Part shown: positions 55,543 to 63,930 of the stretch, piece after piece
How positions within the stretch are numbered: the first letter of the stretch is position 1
Layout of the letters: each line of letters opens with the position of its first letter
DNA from: Legionella tucsonensis
Lineage (GTDB): Bacteria > Pseudomonadota > Gammaproteobacteria > Legionellales > Legionellaceae
Direction of reading: 5' to 3'
Length of the DNA: 64,000 bases
Assembly: GCF_001468035.1 (NCBI RefSeq)
Contig: NZ_LNZA01000001.1
Location: 701,010 to 765,009, forward strand
Made by a program: the position numbers and the translations under genes
The notes under the pieces: model-generated
The model's database searches: none
What the model saw: only the letters and a program-made list of their open reading frames with translations
What the model was told of the DNA's origin: nothing

Positions 55543-55732
55543 TAAATTTTTTTTCAACTTGACTTATTCACAACATTAAGAATAAGAATAGAAAAATCAA
55601 TCGCACATATTCTTTTATAATGTTTTGTCCCATCTCTTAAATCTTCTGATTAGTAACTGCTATACTATACAACCAATCTCAGTAATTTTTCCTCATTGTA
55701 ATGGTTAAGATAAAGATTTAAATAGGATCTTA

Positions 55733-57444
55733 ATGTCAATAAAAGTAAATAGACCACAAAATTTTCGTAGTTTTTTCTTCGAAATAGCGACTCCCTATCG
55801 TTGGTGGTTTTTTGCCATGTTGCTTGTGGGTATCTATTCATCTATCCATAATGTGTTACAGCCCTATGTATTAAAAATTCTTTTAGATGCAGTCGCTCAT
55901 GCCCAAAAGAAACAATTTCTTGAAGTGAGTTTAAAGCCTGCGTTATTACTGATTATCTTGGGATTTGTCATTACTTTTATATGGCGTCTTTATAATTATA
56001 TTGTTTTGCGGTCAATACCAAAAATAAAGGCAGATATCATTGCTGCCACTACTGCATATTTAAGAGATCAATCCTATGTTTTTTTTCAAGATCATTTAAG
56101 TGGCTCAATTTCTGCAAAAATTTCCGATTTAGCAAGTAACATTCAGAATATTGTTAATACTTGGTTTAATATATCCAGGCAAGGTTTAACCATTATTCTT
56201 TCTATCGCTATGGCTGGTTTGGTGAGTCCTTATTTCAGCTTGATTTTTTTCGTTATCTCGATCGCTTTTATTGCTACAGCATATTATTGTTCTCACAGCA
56301 TTAAACCTTATGCCAAATCCTATGCTGAAGCACGAGCAAAAAATATAGGAAACATTGTTGATTGTTTTTCTAACGTGCTCAATATGCTTTTGTTTGCCAG
56401 AGAGAGCTATGAAGCACACTATTTAGAAAAAACAACAGCCAGTGCTGTAGAACATGATAAGTCCATGCAATTTAAAAACATGCTCAATGCGTCGCTACTT
56501 GGTGGATTTGCTTGGATTTTACAAGGGGCATCGATATTGTTACTGCTTTTTCTTGGTAATAGAGGAACAATTTCTGTTGGAGATTTTGTATTTATCTTTA
56601 TATTAGCAATTACAGTGATTGATCAGATCTGGTTTCTTACCGAGAGCTTATTGGTTGTGGGGGAACATGCAGGGCAATGTCAACAAGCCATTGATACGAT
56701 TTTTACAGAGCATTATCAAAAACCAAATCCAAAAGCACCCTCCCTTAACATAACTCATGGAGAAATTATCATTGAGCATGTTCGTTTTGGGTATAAATCT
56801 GATGATATTATTAAAGACTTAAGCACTCATATACCGGGAGGCTCTAAAGTCGGTTTGGTTGGATACAGCGGAGCCGGAAAAAGTACCTTGGTTCAACTCA
56901 TCATGCGTCTTTATGAATAAATAAACAAAGTTTACGCGAAAACATAGCATTTATACCTCAACACCCCAGTTTGTTTCATCGAACCGTTTATGAAAACATA
57001 CTGTATGGCAAAATTGGTGCCAATTATGAGGAGGTTGTTAATGCTTCTAAAAAAGCCCATGCGCATGAATTTATTGTCAACTTACCGCAAGGATATGACA
57101 CCCATGTTGGAGAAAGAGGGGTTAAATTATCTGGCGGACAATGTCAAAGAATTGCGATTGCAAGAGCGATTTTAAAAGATGCGCCTATTTTGATCTTAGA
57201 TGAAGCCACGAGTTCACTTGATTCTTTAACGGAAAAGCTAATCCAAGAATCATTACATATTGCAATGAGTAACCGAACGGTTATCGTGATAGCTCATAGG
57301 TTATCGACCATTTTATCTATGGATAATATTCTAGTTATGGACAATGGTAAAATTATCGAAATGGGTAACCATAAACAGCTAATCGATGCTGGCGGTTTTT
57401 ATAACACACTATGGAACACTCAAAGCGGACATAGTTTTATTTAA
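55733..57444 (+). pseudogene. ABC exporter (MsbA-type), broken by an internal deletion
   Basis: A fused membrane-ATPase exporter. Part 1 (55733-56920) has six membrane segments and Walker A (GYSGAGKST), ending in LIMRLYE then TAA. Part 2 continues in another frame from about 56923: Q-loop [11 protein letters not shown], signature LSGGQCQR, Walker [11 protein letters not shown] and H-loop VIAHR. Between RLYE and [10 protein letters not shown] about 17 codons (the usual SGxIxIDGxDI segment) are missing with a frame change, so one deletion inactivated it. The remainder is well conserved, suggesting a recent event or a sequencing error to exclude. Confidence 0.85.
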
Positions 57445-57601
57445 TTGATGAAAGCCATGAACAAAAAAAATTAATCATTTTGTTTTAAATTAAGTTTAAT
57501 GTGTGCTATTCCTGAATCAGGCTATAAGGTTTTTTTTCTTAATTCCAAACCCGAAAAAAAGTAGATGTTTTTAAGCTTTGGATTGGCATTTTAATATTTC
57601 A

Positions 57602-57690
57602 ATTTACAAGGCGCTAATTTTTTCTATTGCACCCAAAACAATATTTCTAGAGCGTTCAAGCCGAGCGATTGCTTTTATCGCTTCTAACAA
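57602..57690 (-). pseudogene. Duplicated 3' fragment of the AbiEii-type gene
   Basis: The 87 bp from 57602 to 57688 match 59134-59220 with few changes and encode the last residues of that protein (EAIKAIARLERSRNIVLG then IEKISAL). Upstream of 57690 on the minus strand the similarity ends. This is a partial copy 1.5 kb from the intact gene. Confidence 0.8.
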
Positions 57691-57811
57691 TGGCATAACT
57701 GTGACAGTCCATACATCCAAAATAGATATATAAAAAAACTTTAAAATAGTTGGCTTATGACCAAACCTACTTGCTCCGAAATTAATAACCAAGCATTAAT
57801 GTAATTGGCCC

Positions 57812-58109
57812 GCAAGGGGAACCCAGACGATAGCTCTTTATGAAGAATTAATCGATACAATTAACAAACTAAAAACGAATAAACAGCCCAGCCTAGATTT
57901 GATGAAGCATAGGATAATCAAGGTTTTCTTTTACAAAGCAAATCTTTATCATAAATTAATTCATGATGGAGAAAATGGAGATGTCTGAAAATAGATTCGT
58001 ACACTCTCTACATGCTTAAAACGCATCACACCCCTAGTGAAATGCGAAAGGTTTTGCATCGTATATGGACTTTATTCATCAAAACATATCCTCTTGGCCG
58101 AATGTTTTA
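57812..58109 (+). pseudogene. Decayed coding remnant before the SH2 gene
   Basis: One frame reads TIALYEELIDTINKLKTNKQ then KHRIIKVFFYKANLYHKLIH and stops at 57988; another, from 58011, reads MLKTHHTPSEMRKVLHRIWT and stops at 58109. Together they look like the end of a helical protein split by a frameshift. No family recognised. It converges on the SH2 gene. Confidence 0.3.
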
Positions 58110-58493
58110 AGGACGAAAGCTATCCTTGGGAGTTTCATCTGGAGATTCATCTTTTTTTCTAGGTCCCATTTTATTTTTAAATGATTCTCGTTCAATTGGA
58201 TTGCTATATAGTGCTTCGTTTCTATCCAAATAATTTTTTATATTATCCACACGAATCGCTTGATCATTAATACTAGACTGACTGTATTCGTTTCCTTGAC
58301 CTTCTAGAAAAATAAGTTGATGTTCAATTTGATCATCCTCTACATAGGTAATGACATGATGGTCTTTAATAGAAGAGTCGCGAATTAAAAATGAACCATT
58401 TGGTTTACCCTGTAAAAGTTCTTCTGAGTCATCGCGTGATAATTTACCATGATATAGAGACATCTTTTTCAATACATATAGATCTTTACCCAT
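58107..58493 (-). CDS. Compact SH2-domain protein
   Basis: A 128-residue protein that is essentially one SH2 domain, the phosphotyrosine-binding module of eukaryotic signalling. Residues 14-28 (YHGKLSRDDSEELLQ) match the opening helix with the alphaA2-type Arg20; GSFLIRDSS (33-41) is the FLVR strand with the key Arg38; the VITYVEDDQIEHQLIF strands follow with His58; VDNIKNYLDRNEA and LYSNPIE are the C-terminal helix and edge. Then comes a polar tail (RKKDESPDETPKD). There is no kinase or other domain. SH2 proteins are known as Legionella effectors; secretion here is inferred. It lies in a tRNA-Arg island next to an integrase remnant. Confidence 0.85.
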   Translation of the reverse strand: MGKDLYVLKKMSLYHGKLSRDDSEELLQGKPNGSFLIRDSSIKDHHVITYVEDDQIEHQLIFLEGQGNEYSQSSINDQAIRVDNIKNYLDRNEALYSNPIERESFKNKMGPRKKDESPDETPKDSFRP

Positions 58494-58596
58494 GGCATTG
58501 AACCTCTTTTATTGATAGAGTATTTAAATTATATACTACTATTGGGATAACTATTAAATAATAAGTATTTTTTACTAAGAATGGAAAGATGTTGAC

Positions 58597-58810
58597 ATGA
58601 TTAGACGACACGCTTGCGTGCACCCTGATCAAGCAAAGACAAAAAAAGCTATTTCTGTTTCGCTTAATGACAATGCTATTGAAGTTCTACAGTCCAGGTA
58701 TGGAACTCACCCCAGGTTTGTTTTTACCTACCAAGGCAAAACACCAATCATGCTGGTTAAAAGCTCTTAAACGAGCTGGTATTGAAAATTTAGTAAATCT
58801 AATGGAATAA
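58597..58810 (+). pseudogene. Tyrosine-recombinase (phage integrase) remnant
   Basis: MIRRHACVHPDQAKTKKAI then VSLNDNAIEVLQSRYG and HPRFVFTYQGK match the central catalytic part of tRNA-targeting integrases. At about 58754 the frame shifts to WLKALKRAGIENL, after which the sequence ends before the HxxR and Tyr motifs. The N-terminal arm-binding domain is also missing. It lies 106 bp from the tRNA-Arg scar B, as expected for an integrase next to its attachment site. Confidence 0.82.
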
Positions 58811-58915
58811 CAGAAGGCTTTCATCGCATGATTATAGCTGCCCTCTTAAATGGAAAAGAGCCCTTTTTTTGAACCCTTGAAAATTAACGTAACCTCTTGA
58901 TTTATAACGATTGAT

Positions 58916-59078
58916 TGGCGCGCGCTTGGAGGGACTCGAACCCCAGGAACCTTGGTTCGAAGCCTGATGCTCTAGTTTTAAATTCGTTATAAATCAATAC
59001 ATTGAGAAGCGTCAAACTCACCAGAAACTGCCTATTACAGCGGAGTGCCGCCACAGTTGAGACACGTTTTGGTCACAG
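58916..59078. repeat. tRNA-Arg 3'-end scar B, 163-bp direct repeat
   Basis: A second partial tRNA-Arg copy (GAGGGACTCGAACCCC ... CCTTGGTTCGAAGCC) in the same orientation as scar A and the real tRNA, followed by the same unique flank ending TTTTGGTCACAG. Read on the minus strand, both scar flanks encode a short TKTCxNCGGTxL ending in a stop, which may be the conserved C-terminus of a lost gene. Confidence 0.85.
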
Positions 59079-59135
59079 AATAAAATTAAACTTTTTGTTG
59101 TAAATAAAACCAATCGTAGATTTTGAATATTCAGT

Positions 59136-59828
59136 TTACAAGGCGCTAATTTTTTCCATTGCCCCCAAAACAATATTTCTAGAGCGTTCAAGTCGAGCGA
59201 TTGCTTTTATCGCTTCTAACCATTTAGGATCTTCAATGAGCTTTTTAAAGTATCCTGAAATAAATTGGACAACATCTTTTGGTGAATCCATTATTTCTAC
59301 TAATAATTCAGGCCTGCCATTAATAACATTGATGATATCTTCTAAATCCTTGCAATCCCAATAATCATTATTCATATATGCTCTATCAGTAAACGCCTCA
59401 AGTTTTGTAGCAATGAAATAGACAGCACTGAGTATTTTGATTTTTTTGTCTTTAATTTGAATCTCAATTGCATTGTCAAAGCCTGCTTGATACCAATTTG
59501 AATTGATTCCTTGTAAAACACCATCGGTGTACATGACATCAATCATAAAATCATCTAACACATATCTGCAATTGACATTTCCATCCGGCTTAAAACCTAA
59601 GCTTTCCAGTTTTTTCTGTAAAGAATAATGGGCAACAATATCAGTTCTTCCTAAATCCAGAGCGACATCAATATCATAGGTTGGTCGTACATCATCTTCT
59701 ACTAAATCAGTGATTAATAGCCCAACGATCCTGCCACCGACATAAACAACTTGTTCATTTAGATCTTTTAAAAGGGTTGCTGCCTTATAAAGTGCTTCAT
59801 TGTTTTGTTTAACTCTTATTGATTCCAT
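59136..59828 (-). CDS. AbiEii-like nucleotidyltransferase (toxin of a TA pair)
   Basis: A 230-residue protein with the nucleotidyltransferase core: GGRIVGLL, then RPTYDIDVALDL with the metal-binding D-x-D, and the later DVMYTD strand. AbiEii/MenT-type enzymes act as toxins by adding nucleotides to tRNA or similar targets. The start overlaps the upstream HTH gene by 13 bp, as in toxin-antitoxin operons. A copy of its 3' end lies at 57602. Confidence 0.82.
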   Translation of the reverse strand: MESIRVKQNNEALYKAATLLKDLNEQVVYVGGRIVGLLITDLVEDDVRPTYDIDVALDLGRTDIVAHYSLQKKLESLGFKPDGNVNCRYVLDDFMIDVMYTDGVLQGINSNWYQAGFDNAIEIQIKDKKIKILSAVYFIATKLEAFTDRAYMNNDYWDCKDLEDIINVINGRPELLVEIMDSPKDVVQFISGYFKKLIEDPKWLEAIKAIARLERSRNIVLGAMEKISAL

Positions 59829-60340
59829 ATAAATTGTTCCAATAATTCTTTTGCAATTTTATTTTCTCGTTTCCCACCTAATCGAATCAGATCAAGTGCA
59901 CTAATAATGGCATAAAAATTCTCATCAGGGCATCTATCCAAAGCATTAGGTAATGCTTTGTATATAGGGGTTAGGGCAAGACCTTTTGTATCACCATTAA
60001 TATAGGGCCATACATAGGATTCTTCGCTCATGATTAATTTTTTAAAATAAGGAGAGCTATAGACCGCTGGCATGCCACGTGTTGCTATATTAATTTCCGC
60101 TGGAAAATGATACTTCACACTATGGACAAAAAACTCCATAAGCTCGTGCTTATGTAATTCAATGCTATCATCCGAATAACGCGTTATAAGCTTCGTAGTT
60201 TCAAGCCTTTTAATACTTTTTGTCACTTCAGATTGACTGATATAAAGCTCATGAGCGATGCTTTTAAACTCAATTTTTTCTTTAGTATTATTTTTTAAAA
60301 GCAATTTAATTAGAATAGCTATGTCTTGCCCTTTAAGCAT
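59816..60340 (-). CDS. HTH regulator, antitoxin partner of the nucleotidyltransferase
   Basis: A 174-residue protein with an N-terminal winged helix-turn-helix (about 8-55, IAHELYISQSEVTKSIKRLETTKLI) and a helical C-terminal part. It is encoded first in the overlapping pair, as the AbiEi antitoxin is before AbiEii. A perfect inverted repeat 50 bp upstream of the start is a likely operator for autoregulation. The HTH is not the canonical AbiEi type, so the pair may form a variant. Confidence 0.75.
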   Translation of the reverse strand: MLKGQDIAILIKLLLKNNTKEKIEFKSIAHELYISQSEVTKSIKRLETTKLITRYSDDSIELHKHELMEFFVHSVKYHFPAEINIATRGMPAVYSSPYFKKLIMSEESYVWPYINGDTKGLALTPIYKALPNALDRCPDENFYAIISALDLIRLGGKRENKIAKELLEQFIWNQ

Positions 60341-60388
60341 GAAAAACTCCAGTCTGTTTTAGTAGAATTATAGCAGGATGGTTTCCGA

Positions 60389-60410
60389 TTTCCAATTTGG
60401 AAATTGGAAA
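60389..60410. promoter_or_regulatory. Perfect 10-bp inverted repeat, probable operator
   Basis: TTTCCAATTT-GG-AAATTGGAAA, 49 bp before the start of the HTH gene. The symmetry and position suit autorepression by that protein. Confidence 0.7.
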
Positions 60411-60759
60411 TTATATTGTGGTGGATGGCATTTGAAGAACTTATTCTGTTAATGTGCTGCAAAAACAATGATATATTAGCTTAATTAGTACATGAGCAAC
60501 ACAAGTGATTGGTTTATTTTTTATGTTTAATTAAACTAAAAGTGTATGTATATCTGTAAATACTACTCCCTAGTTAAAAGTTAAAATTAATTTTTAATAC
60601 TATCGATAGCTCTTTCCCTAACTCTCAAGGTAAAATTTTTTTTTCTAATATTCTTGAAGACTTAAGGTATTTTCCCTTGATGTGTTGCTTAGGCCTGCTT
60701 TACAGCTTAATTTTCCCTGTCTATGATATCTGTACTAAAATCAAAAATAAGAGTTTATT
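60411..60759. other. Intergenic region upstream of umuD, 349 bp
   Basis: AT-rich divergent region. No LexA-type box (CTGTATATATATACAG-like) was recognised, and no gene is present. Confidence 0.5.
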
Positions 60760-61266
60760 ATGTCACCACGCGGTGGAAAAAGAGTAGGGGCGGGGCGTCC
60801 AAAAGGGGAGGTAACTAAAGCGATTCGCGTACCGGTATCGGTACTGGCTGAGTTTGAACGGTTAAAAGACGGCCCTAATTATCAATTGCCAGTATTTTCC
60901 AGTAAAGTTCAGGCGGGTTTTCCATCCCCTGTAGATGATTATATCGAGGGGTATCTGGATTTAAATACTAAATTTATTCGACATCCTTCAGCGACCTTTG
61001 TGTTGCAAGCCACCGGTGACTCCATGATTGAGGCGGGCATTTTTTCAGGTGACTGGTTACTCGTGGATAGAAGTATTGAGGTGGCTGATGGACATATTGT
61101 AATTGCCGCAGTCAACGGGGAGCTGACGGTAAAGCGCTTGTCTAAAAGGCAGGACAGAGTGCAACTGCTTCCAGCGAATCCCAAGTTCAAACCCATCGAC
61201 ATTACGCAAGATTGTGAGATGGTTATTTGGGGTGTGGTTACTTTAGTCCTTCATGAGACAATTTAA
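60760..61266 (+). CDS. umuD: UmuD-like translesion polymerase subunit (S24 peptidase)
   Basis: A 168-residue self-cleaving regulator subunit of DNA polymerase V. The likely cleavage site is A52-G53 in KVQAGFPSP; catalytic Ser88 is in ATGDSMI and Lys125 in LTVKRLSK. The N-terminus has an added RGGKRVGAGRPKG segment (about 4-16), AT-hook-like, making it longer than E. coli UmuD (139). RecA-filament-induced cleavage would activate it. It is separated from umuC by one base and is visibly richer in G+C than nearby DNA, suggesting transfer. Confidence 0.9.
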   Translation: MSPRGGKRVGAGRPKGEVTKAIRVPVSVLAEFERLKDGPNYQLPVFSSKVQAGFPSPVDDYIEGYLDLNTKFIRHPSATFVLQATGDSMIEAGIFSGDWLLVDRSIEVADGHIVIAAVNGELTVKRLSKRQDRVQLLPANPKFKPIDITQDCEMVIWGVVTLVLHETI

Positions 61267-61267
61267 T

Positions 61268-62530
61268 ATGTTTGCCCTTATTGATTGTAATAATTTCTAC
61301 GCCAGTTGCGAGCGCTTTTTTCGACCCGATTTGCGCACTACACCCATTGTGGTGCTCTCCAATAATGATGGCTGTTGTATTGCACGTTCCAATGAAGCAA
61401 AAGCTCTAGGCATTGCCATGGGAGAACCCTATTTTAAGATAAAAGGCTTATATATCCAGCATGGGGTTAAGGCCTTTTCATCCAATTACACCTTATATGG
61501 CAACATCAGTCATCGGGTGACGTGTACGATTGAGGAGAGTTGGCCGCATGTAGAAATCTACTCCATTGATGAAGCGTTCTTGGATTTAAGCAGCATGCCT
61601 GCTGAATTGCATGACTCCTTTTGCGCGATGCTGCAGAAGAAAATTTTAAAACACACCGGCATTCCTACCTCCATTGGTATTGGGCCGACTAAAACGCTTG
61701 CAAAACTCGCTAATCATTGTTGTAAAAAGGTGTTCAAAATTCCAGTATTTAATATCACGGCACAACGTGAAAATCTATTAAAACAAATCGCCGTGGGGGA
61801 TATTTGGGGAGTAGGGCGTCAATGGGAAAAAAAATTGTTGGCGCGAAGAATTTATACCGCTTATGACTTGGCCATTCACAATCCGCATCAAGTGAAAAAA
61901 AGTTTTAATGTGGTACTCATGCGAACCGCGATGGAGCTTCAAGGCATAGCTTGCGGTGGACTAGAGGAGGTGGAGCCTAAACAAAGTATCATGTCTTCAA
62001 AAAGTTTTGGCCAGATGCAAACTGAATTTAGTAGTGTTGCGCAATCAGTGAGTGGCCATTGTGCGCGTGCAGTGGAGAAAATGCGTGCTCAAGGATTAGT
62101 AGTACAACGTCTGTACGTCTTTGTACACACCAATCGTTTCCGCCAGGATTTGGCACAACATTTTCAAGCCATGGAATTTCGCTTAGTGAATGCTACCGAT
62201 GATTTGCTGTTAATCACCCACATTGCTAAACGGTGTTTGCGACGTATTTTTAAGCAAGGCTATTTTTATAAAAAAGTCGGGGTCTGTTTAGAAGATTTAA
62301 TACCCAAAGACCCACGCCAATTGGATACGTTTCACCAACCTACGGATGAAGAGCTAGAACATACGGAATGCTTGGTGAGTGTATTGGATAAAGTGAATCA
62401 AAAATACGGGAGAAGTACCCTTCGCTTAGCTGCTGAAGGTTATTCTAAGCCTTGGGGTATGCGCGCTGAACTTAAATCGCTTGTCTACACCACGCGCCGG
62501 AGTGATGTCCCTAAAGTGGGTTTTTATTAG
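61268..62530 (+). CDS. umuC: DNA polymerase V catalytic subunit UmuC
   Basis: Y-family error-prone polymerase of 420 residues. MFALIDCNNFYASCERFFRPDL is the standard N-terminus with the first catalytic Asp; EIYSIDEAFLDLS holds the Asp-Glu pair; PTSIGIGPTKTLAKLAN follows. The little-finger domain continues to the end. I place the start at ATG 61268, which matches E. coli UmuC; an in-frame ATG at 61253 lies inside umuD. Together with UmuD it forms Pol V for lesion bypass. Confidence 0.95.
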   Translation: MFALIDCNNFYASCERFFRPDLRTTPIVVLSNNDGCCIARSNEAKALGIAMGEPYFKIKGLYIQHGVKAFSSNYTLYGNISHRVTCTIEESWPHVEIYSIDEAFLDLSSMPAELHDSFCAMLQKKILKHTGIPTSIGIGPTKTLAKLANHCCKKVFKIPVFNITAQRENLLKQIAVGDIWGVGRQWEKKLLARRIYTAYDLAIHNPHQVKKSFNVVLMRTAMELQGIACGGLEEVEPKQSIMSSKSFGQMQTEFSSVAQSVSGHCARAVEKMRAQGLVVQRLYVFVHTNRFRQDLAQHFQAMEFRLVNATDDLLLITHIAKRCLRRIFKQGYFYKKVGVCLEDLIPKDPRQLDTFHQPTDEELEHTECLVSVLDKVNQKYGRSTLRLAAEGYSKPWGMRAELKSLVYTTRRSDVPKVGFY

Positions 62531-62531
62531 C

Positions 62532-63623
62532 ATGGATGCTGAAAAAGAAAAAGACGAGCAGGAGGGCTTACGTAAAATCATTCATATTGATATGGATTGT
62601 TTTTATGCAGCCATTGAAATGCGCGATTTCCCCGAGCTTGCCAATAAGCCTATGGCGGTAGGTGGGCTTGCCTCCCAACGAGGCGTTATTTCAACCAGTA
62701 ATTATGTAGCAAGACAATTTGGAGTGCGCTCTGCGATGTCGACCGCACAGGCACTAAAACTTTGCCGACATCTTATTGTGCGTCCTGGTCGGATGGACGT
62801 CTACCAACAAGAAAGCTACTACGTACGGGAGATATTTGCGGACTATACCGATTTAATAGAGCCTTTATCCTTAGATGAGGCCTATCTTGATGTGACGCAT
62901 TCGCCTAATTGTAAGGGAAGTGCTACTTGGATGGCACAAGAGATACGCGAGCGCATTTTTCAGACGCGCAAGCTTACAGCCAGTGCGGGTATTGCTCCAA
63001 ATAAGAGTTTAGCCAAAATCGCTAGTGATTGGCATAAGTCTAATGGACAAATGGTGATTAAGCCCCATGAGATTGCGGCGTTTATGCTTAATTTACCCGT
63101 GCGTAAATTATTTGGGGTAGGTCCTAAGATGGAGGAAAAATTAAACACCTACAACATTAAAACCTGCGCTGATGTGCAGCAGTATTCACAAGAATATCTG
63201 TATCATGAATTTGGGACTATGGGGCAACGGCTTTATGAGTTAGCTCGCGGTATTGATAATCGTCCAGTTAACCCAGAGCGTATTCGTAAATCAATTAGTG
63301 TGGAAGAGACTTATTTAAATGATTTGCCTGATATTGAGGCCTGCCTGGCTGCCTTGCCCGAATTAATTACCCGGCTTGAAGGACGCATCCGGCGTGCTGG
63401 TGAGATTTCAGGCATTCATACTGTTTTTGTAAAATTGAAATTTAATGATTTTCAACAAACTACCGTAGAGCAGGTTATTAATCACCTTGAGTTGCACGTG
63501 GTATGTAGATTAATCCAAGAAGGTTATTTGCGAAAACGTCTGCCGGTACGGCTTCTAGGTGTAGGAATTAAATTAAAACAAGAAAAGCTTGATGAAATGA
63601 GGCAATTATCTTTTGATTTATAG
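62532..63623 (+). CDS. dinB: DNA polymerase IV
   Basis: Y-family polymerase of 363 residues, acting at damaged or stalled forks. KIIHIDMDCFYAAIEMRD, ISTSNYVARQFGVRSAMS, LDEAYLDVT, AGIAPNKSLAKIASDW and the GVGPK helix-hairpin-helix are all present. The start at 62532 lies one base after the umuC stop, so it is the third gene of a umuD-umuC-dinB operon. This is an uncommon pairing of both polymerases in one transcript. A structured region follows. Confidence 0.94.
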   Translation: MDAEKEKDEQEGLRKIIHIDMDCFYAAIEMRDFPELANKPMAVGGLASQRGVISTSNYVARQFGVRSAMSTAQALKLCRHLIVRPGRMDVYQQESYYVREIFADYTDLIEPLSLDEAYLDVTHSPNCKGSATWMAQEIRERIFQTRKLTASAGIAPNKSLAKIASDWHKSNGQMVIKPHEIAAFMLNLPVRKLFGVGPKMEEKLNTYNIKTCADVQQYSQEYLYHEFGTMGQRLYELARGIDNRPVNPERIRKSISVEETYLNDLPDIEACLAALPELITRLEGRIRRAGEISGIHTVFVKLKFNDFQQTTVEQVINHLELHVVCRLIQEGYLRKRLPVRLLGVGIKLKQEKLDEMRQLSFDL

Positions 63624-63628
63624 TGTTC

Positions 63629-63715
63629 CGAGGAGACAGACCACATCCATGTGGTAGTGCATCATCCTTAATGCGTTCAAATAATCCTTATAAGGACATC
63701 CGCTGTCTTTCCTCG
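63629..63715. repeat. Structured region after dinB
   Basis: CGAGGAGACAG and CTGTCTTTCCTCG form an outer stem with a small bulge, enclosing a perfect hairpin ACCACAT-CC-ATGTGGT (63640-63655) and a palindrome TCCTTATAAGGA. It has the shape of a multi-branched RNA or a recombination/attachment structure. No T-run follows. Confidence 0.4.
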
Positions 63716-63788
63716 TACTGTCTACATCATAGCGAATCATTTAAAAAATGCACATCCTAAACAGCCTATTGTTGTGTAAGATTTTAAA

Positions 63789-63865
63789 TGGCGCGCTCGG
63801 AGGGACTCGAACCCCCGACACCTTGGTTCGAAGCCAAGTACTCTATCCAGCTGAGCTACGAGCGC
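63789..63865 (-). tRNA. tRNA-Arg (UCG)
   Basis: Complete 77-nt tRNA with encoded CCA. Acceptor GCGCTCG pairs with CGAGCGC; anticodon stem CTTGG/CCAAG holds loop CTTCGAA, giving anticodon TCG (UCG); the TpsiC arm is GGGGGTTCGAGTCCCTC. Its 3' half recurs at 55381 and 58916, showing it is the integration target for the neighbouring island. Confidence 0.95.
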
Positions 63866-63930
63866 AATGGGGTGTGGATTTAATATTTTGTCATTTTCTT
63901 CTGGTTGATATTGGAGATTAGTTACCAGAA

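Noticed and set aside
55380-55562. 60-codon + strand frame through the scar A repeat
   Set aside because: It reads antisense through a tRNA-Arg fragment; the same frame is not kept in scar B.
60411-60759. Possible LexA/SOS box before umuD
   Set aside because: The sequence TGTATATCTGTAAATA is only loosely similar and lacks the CTG-N10-CAG symmetry.
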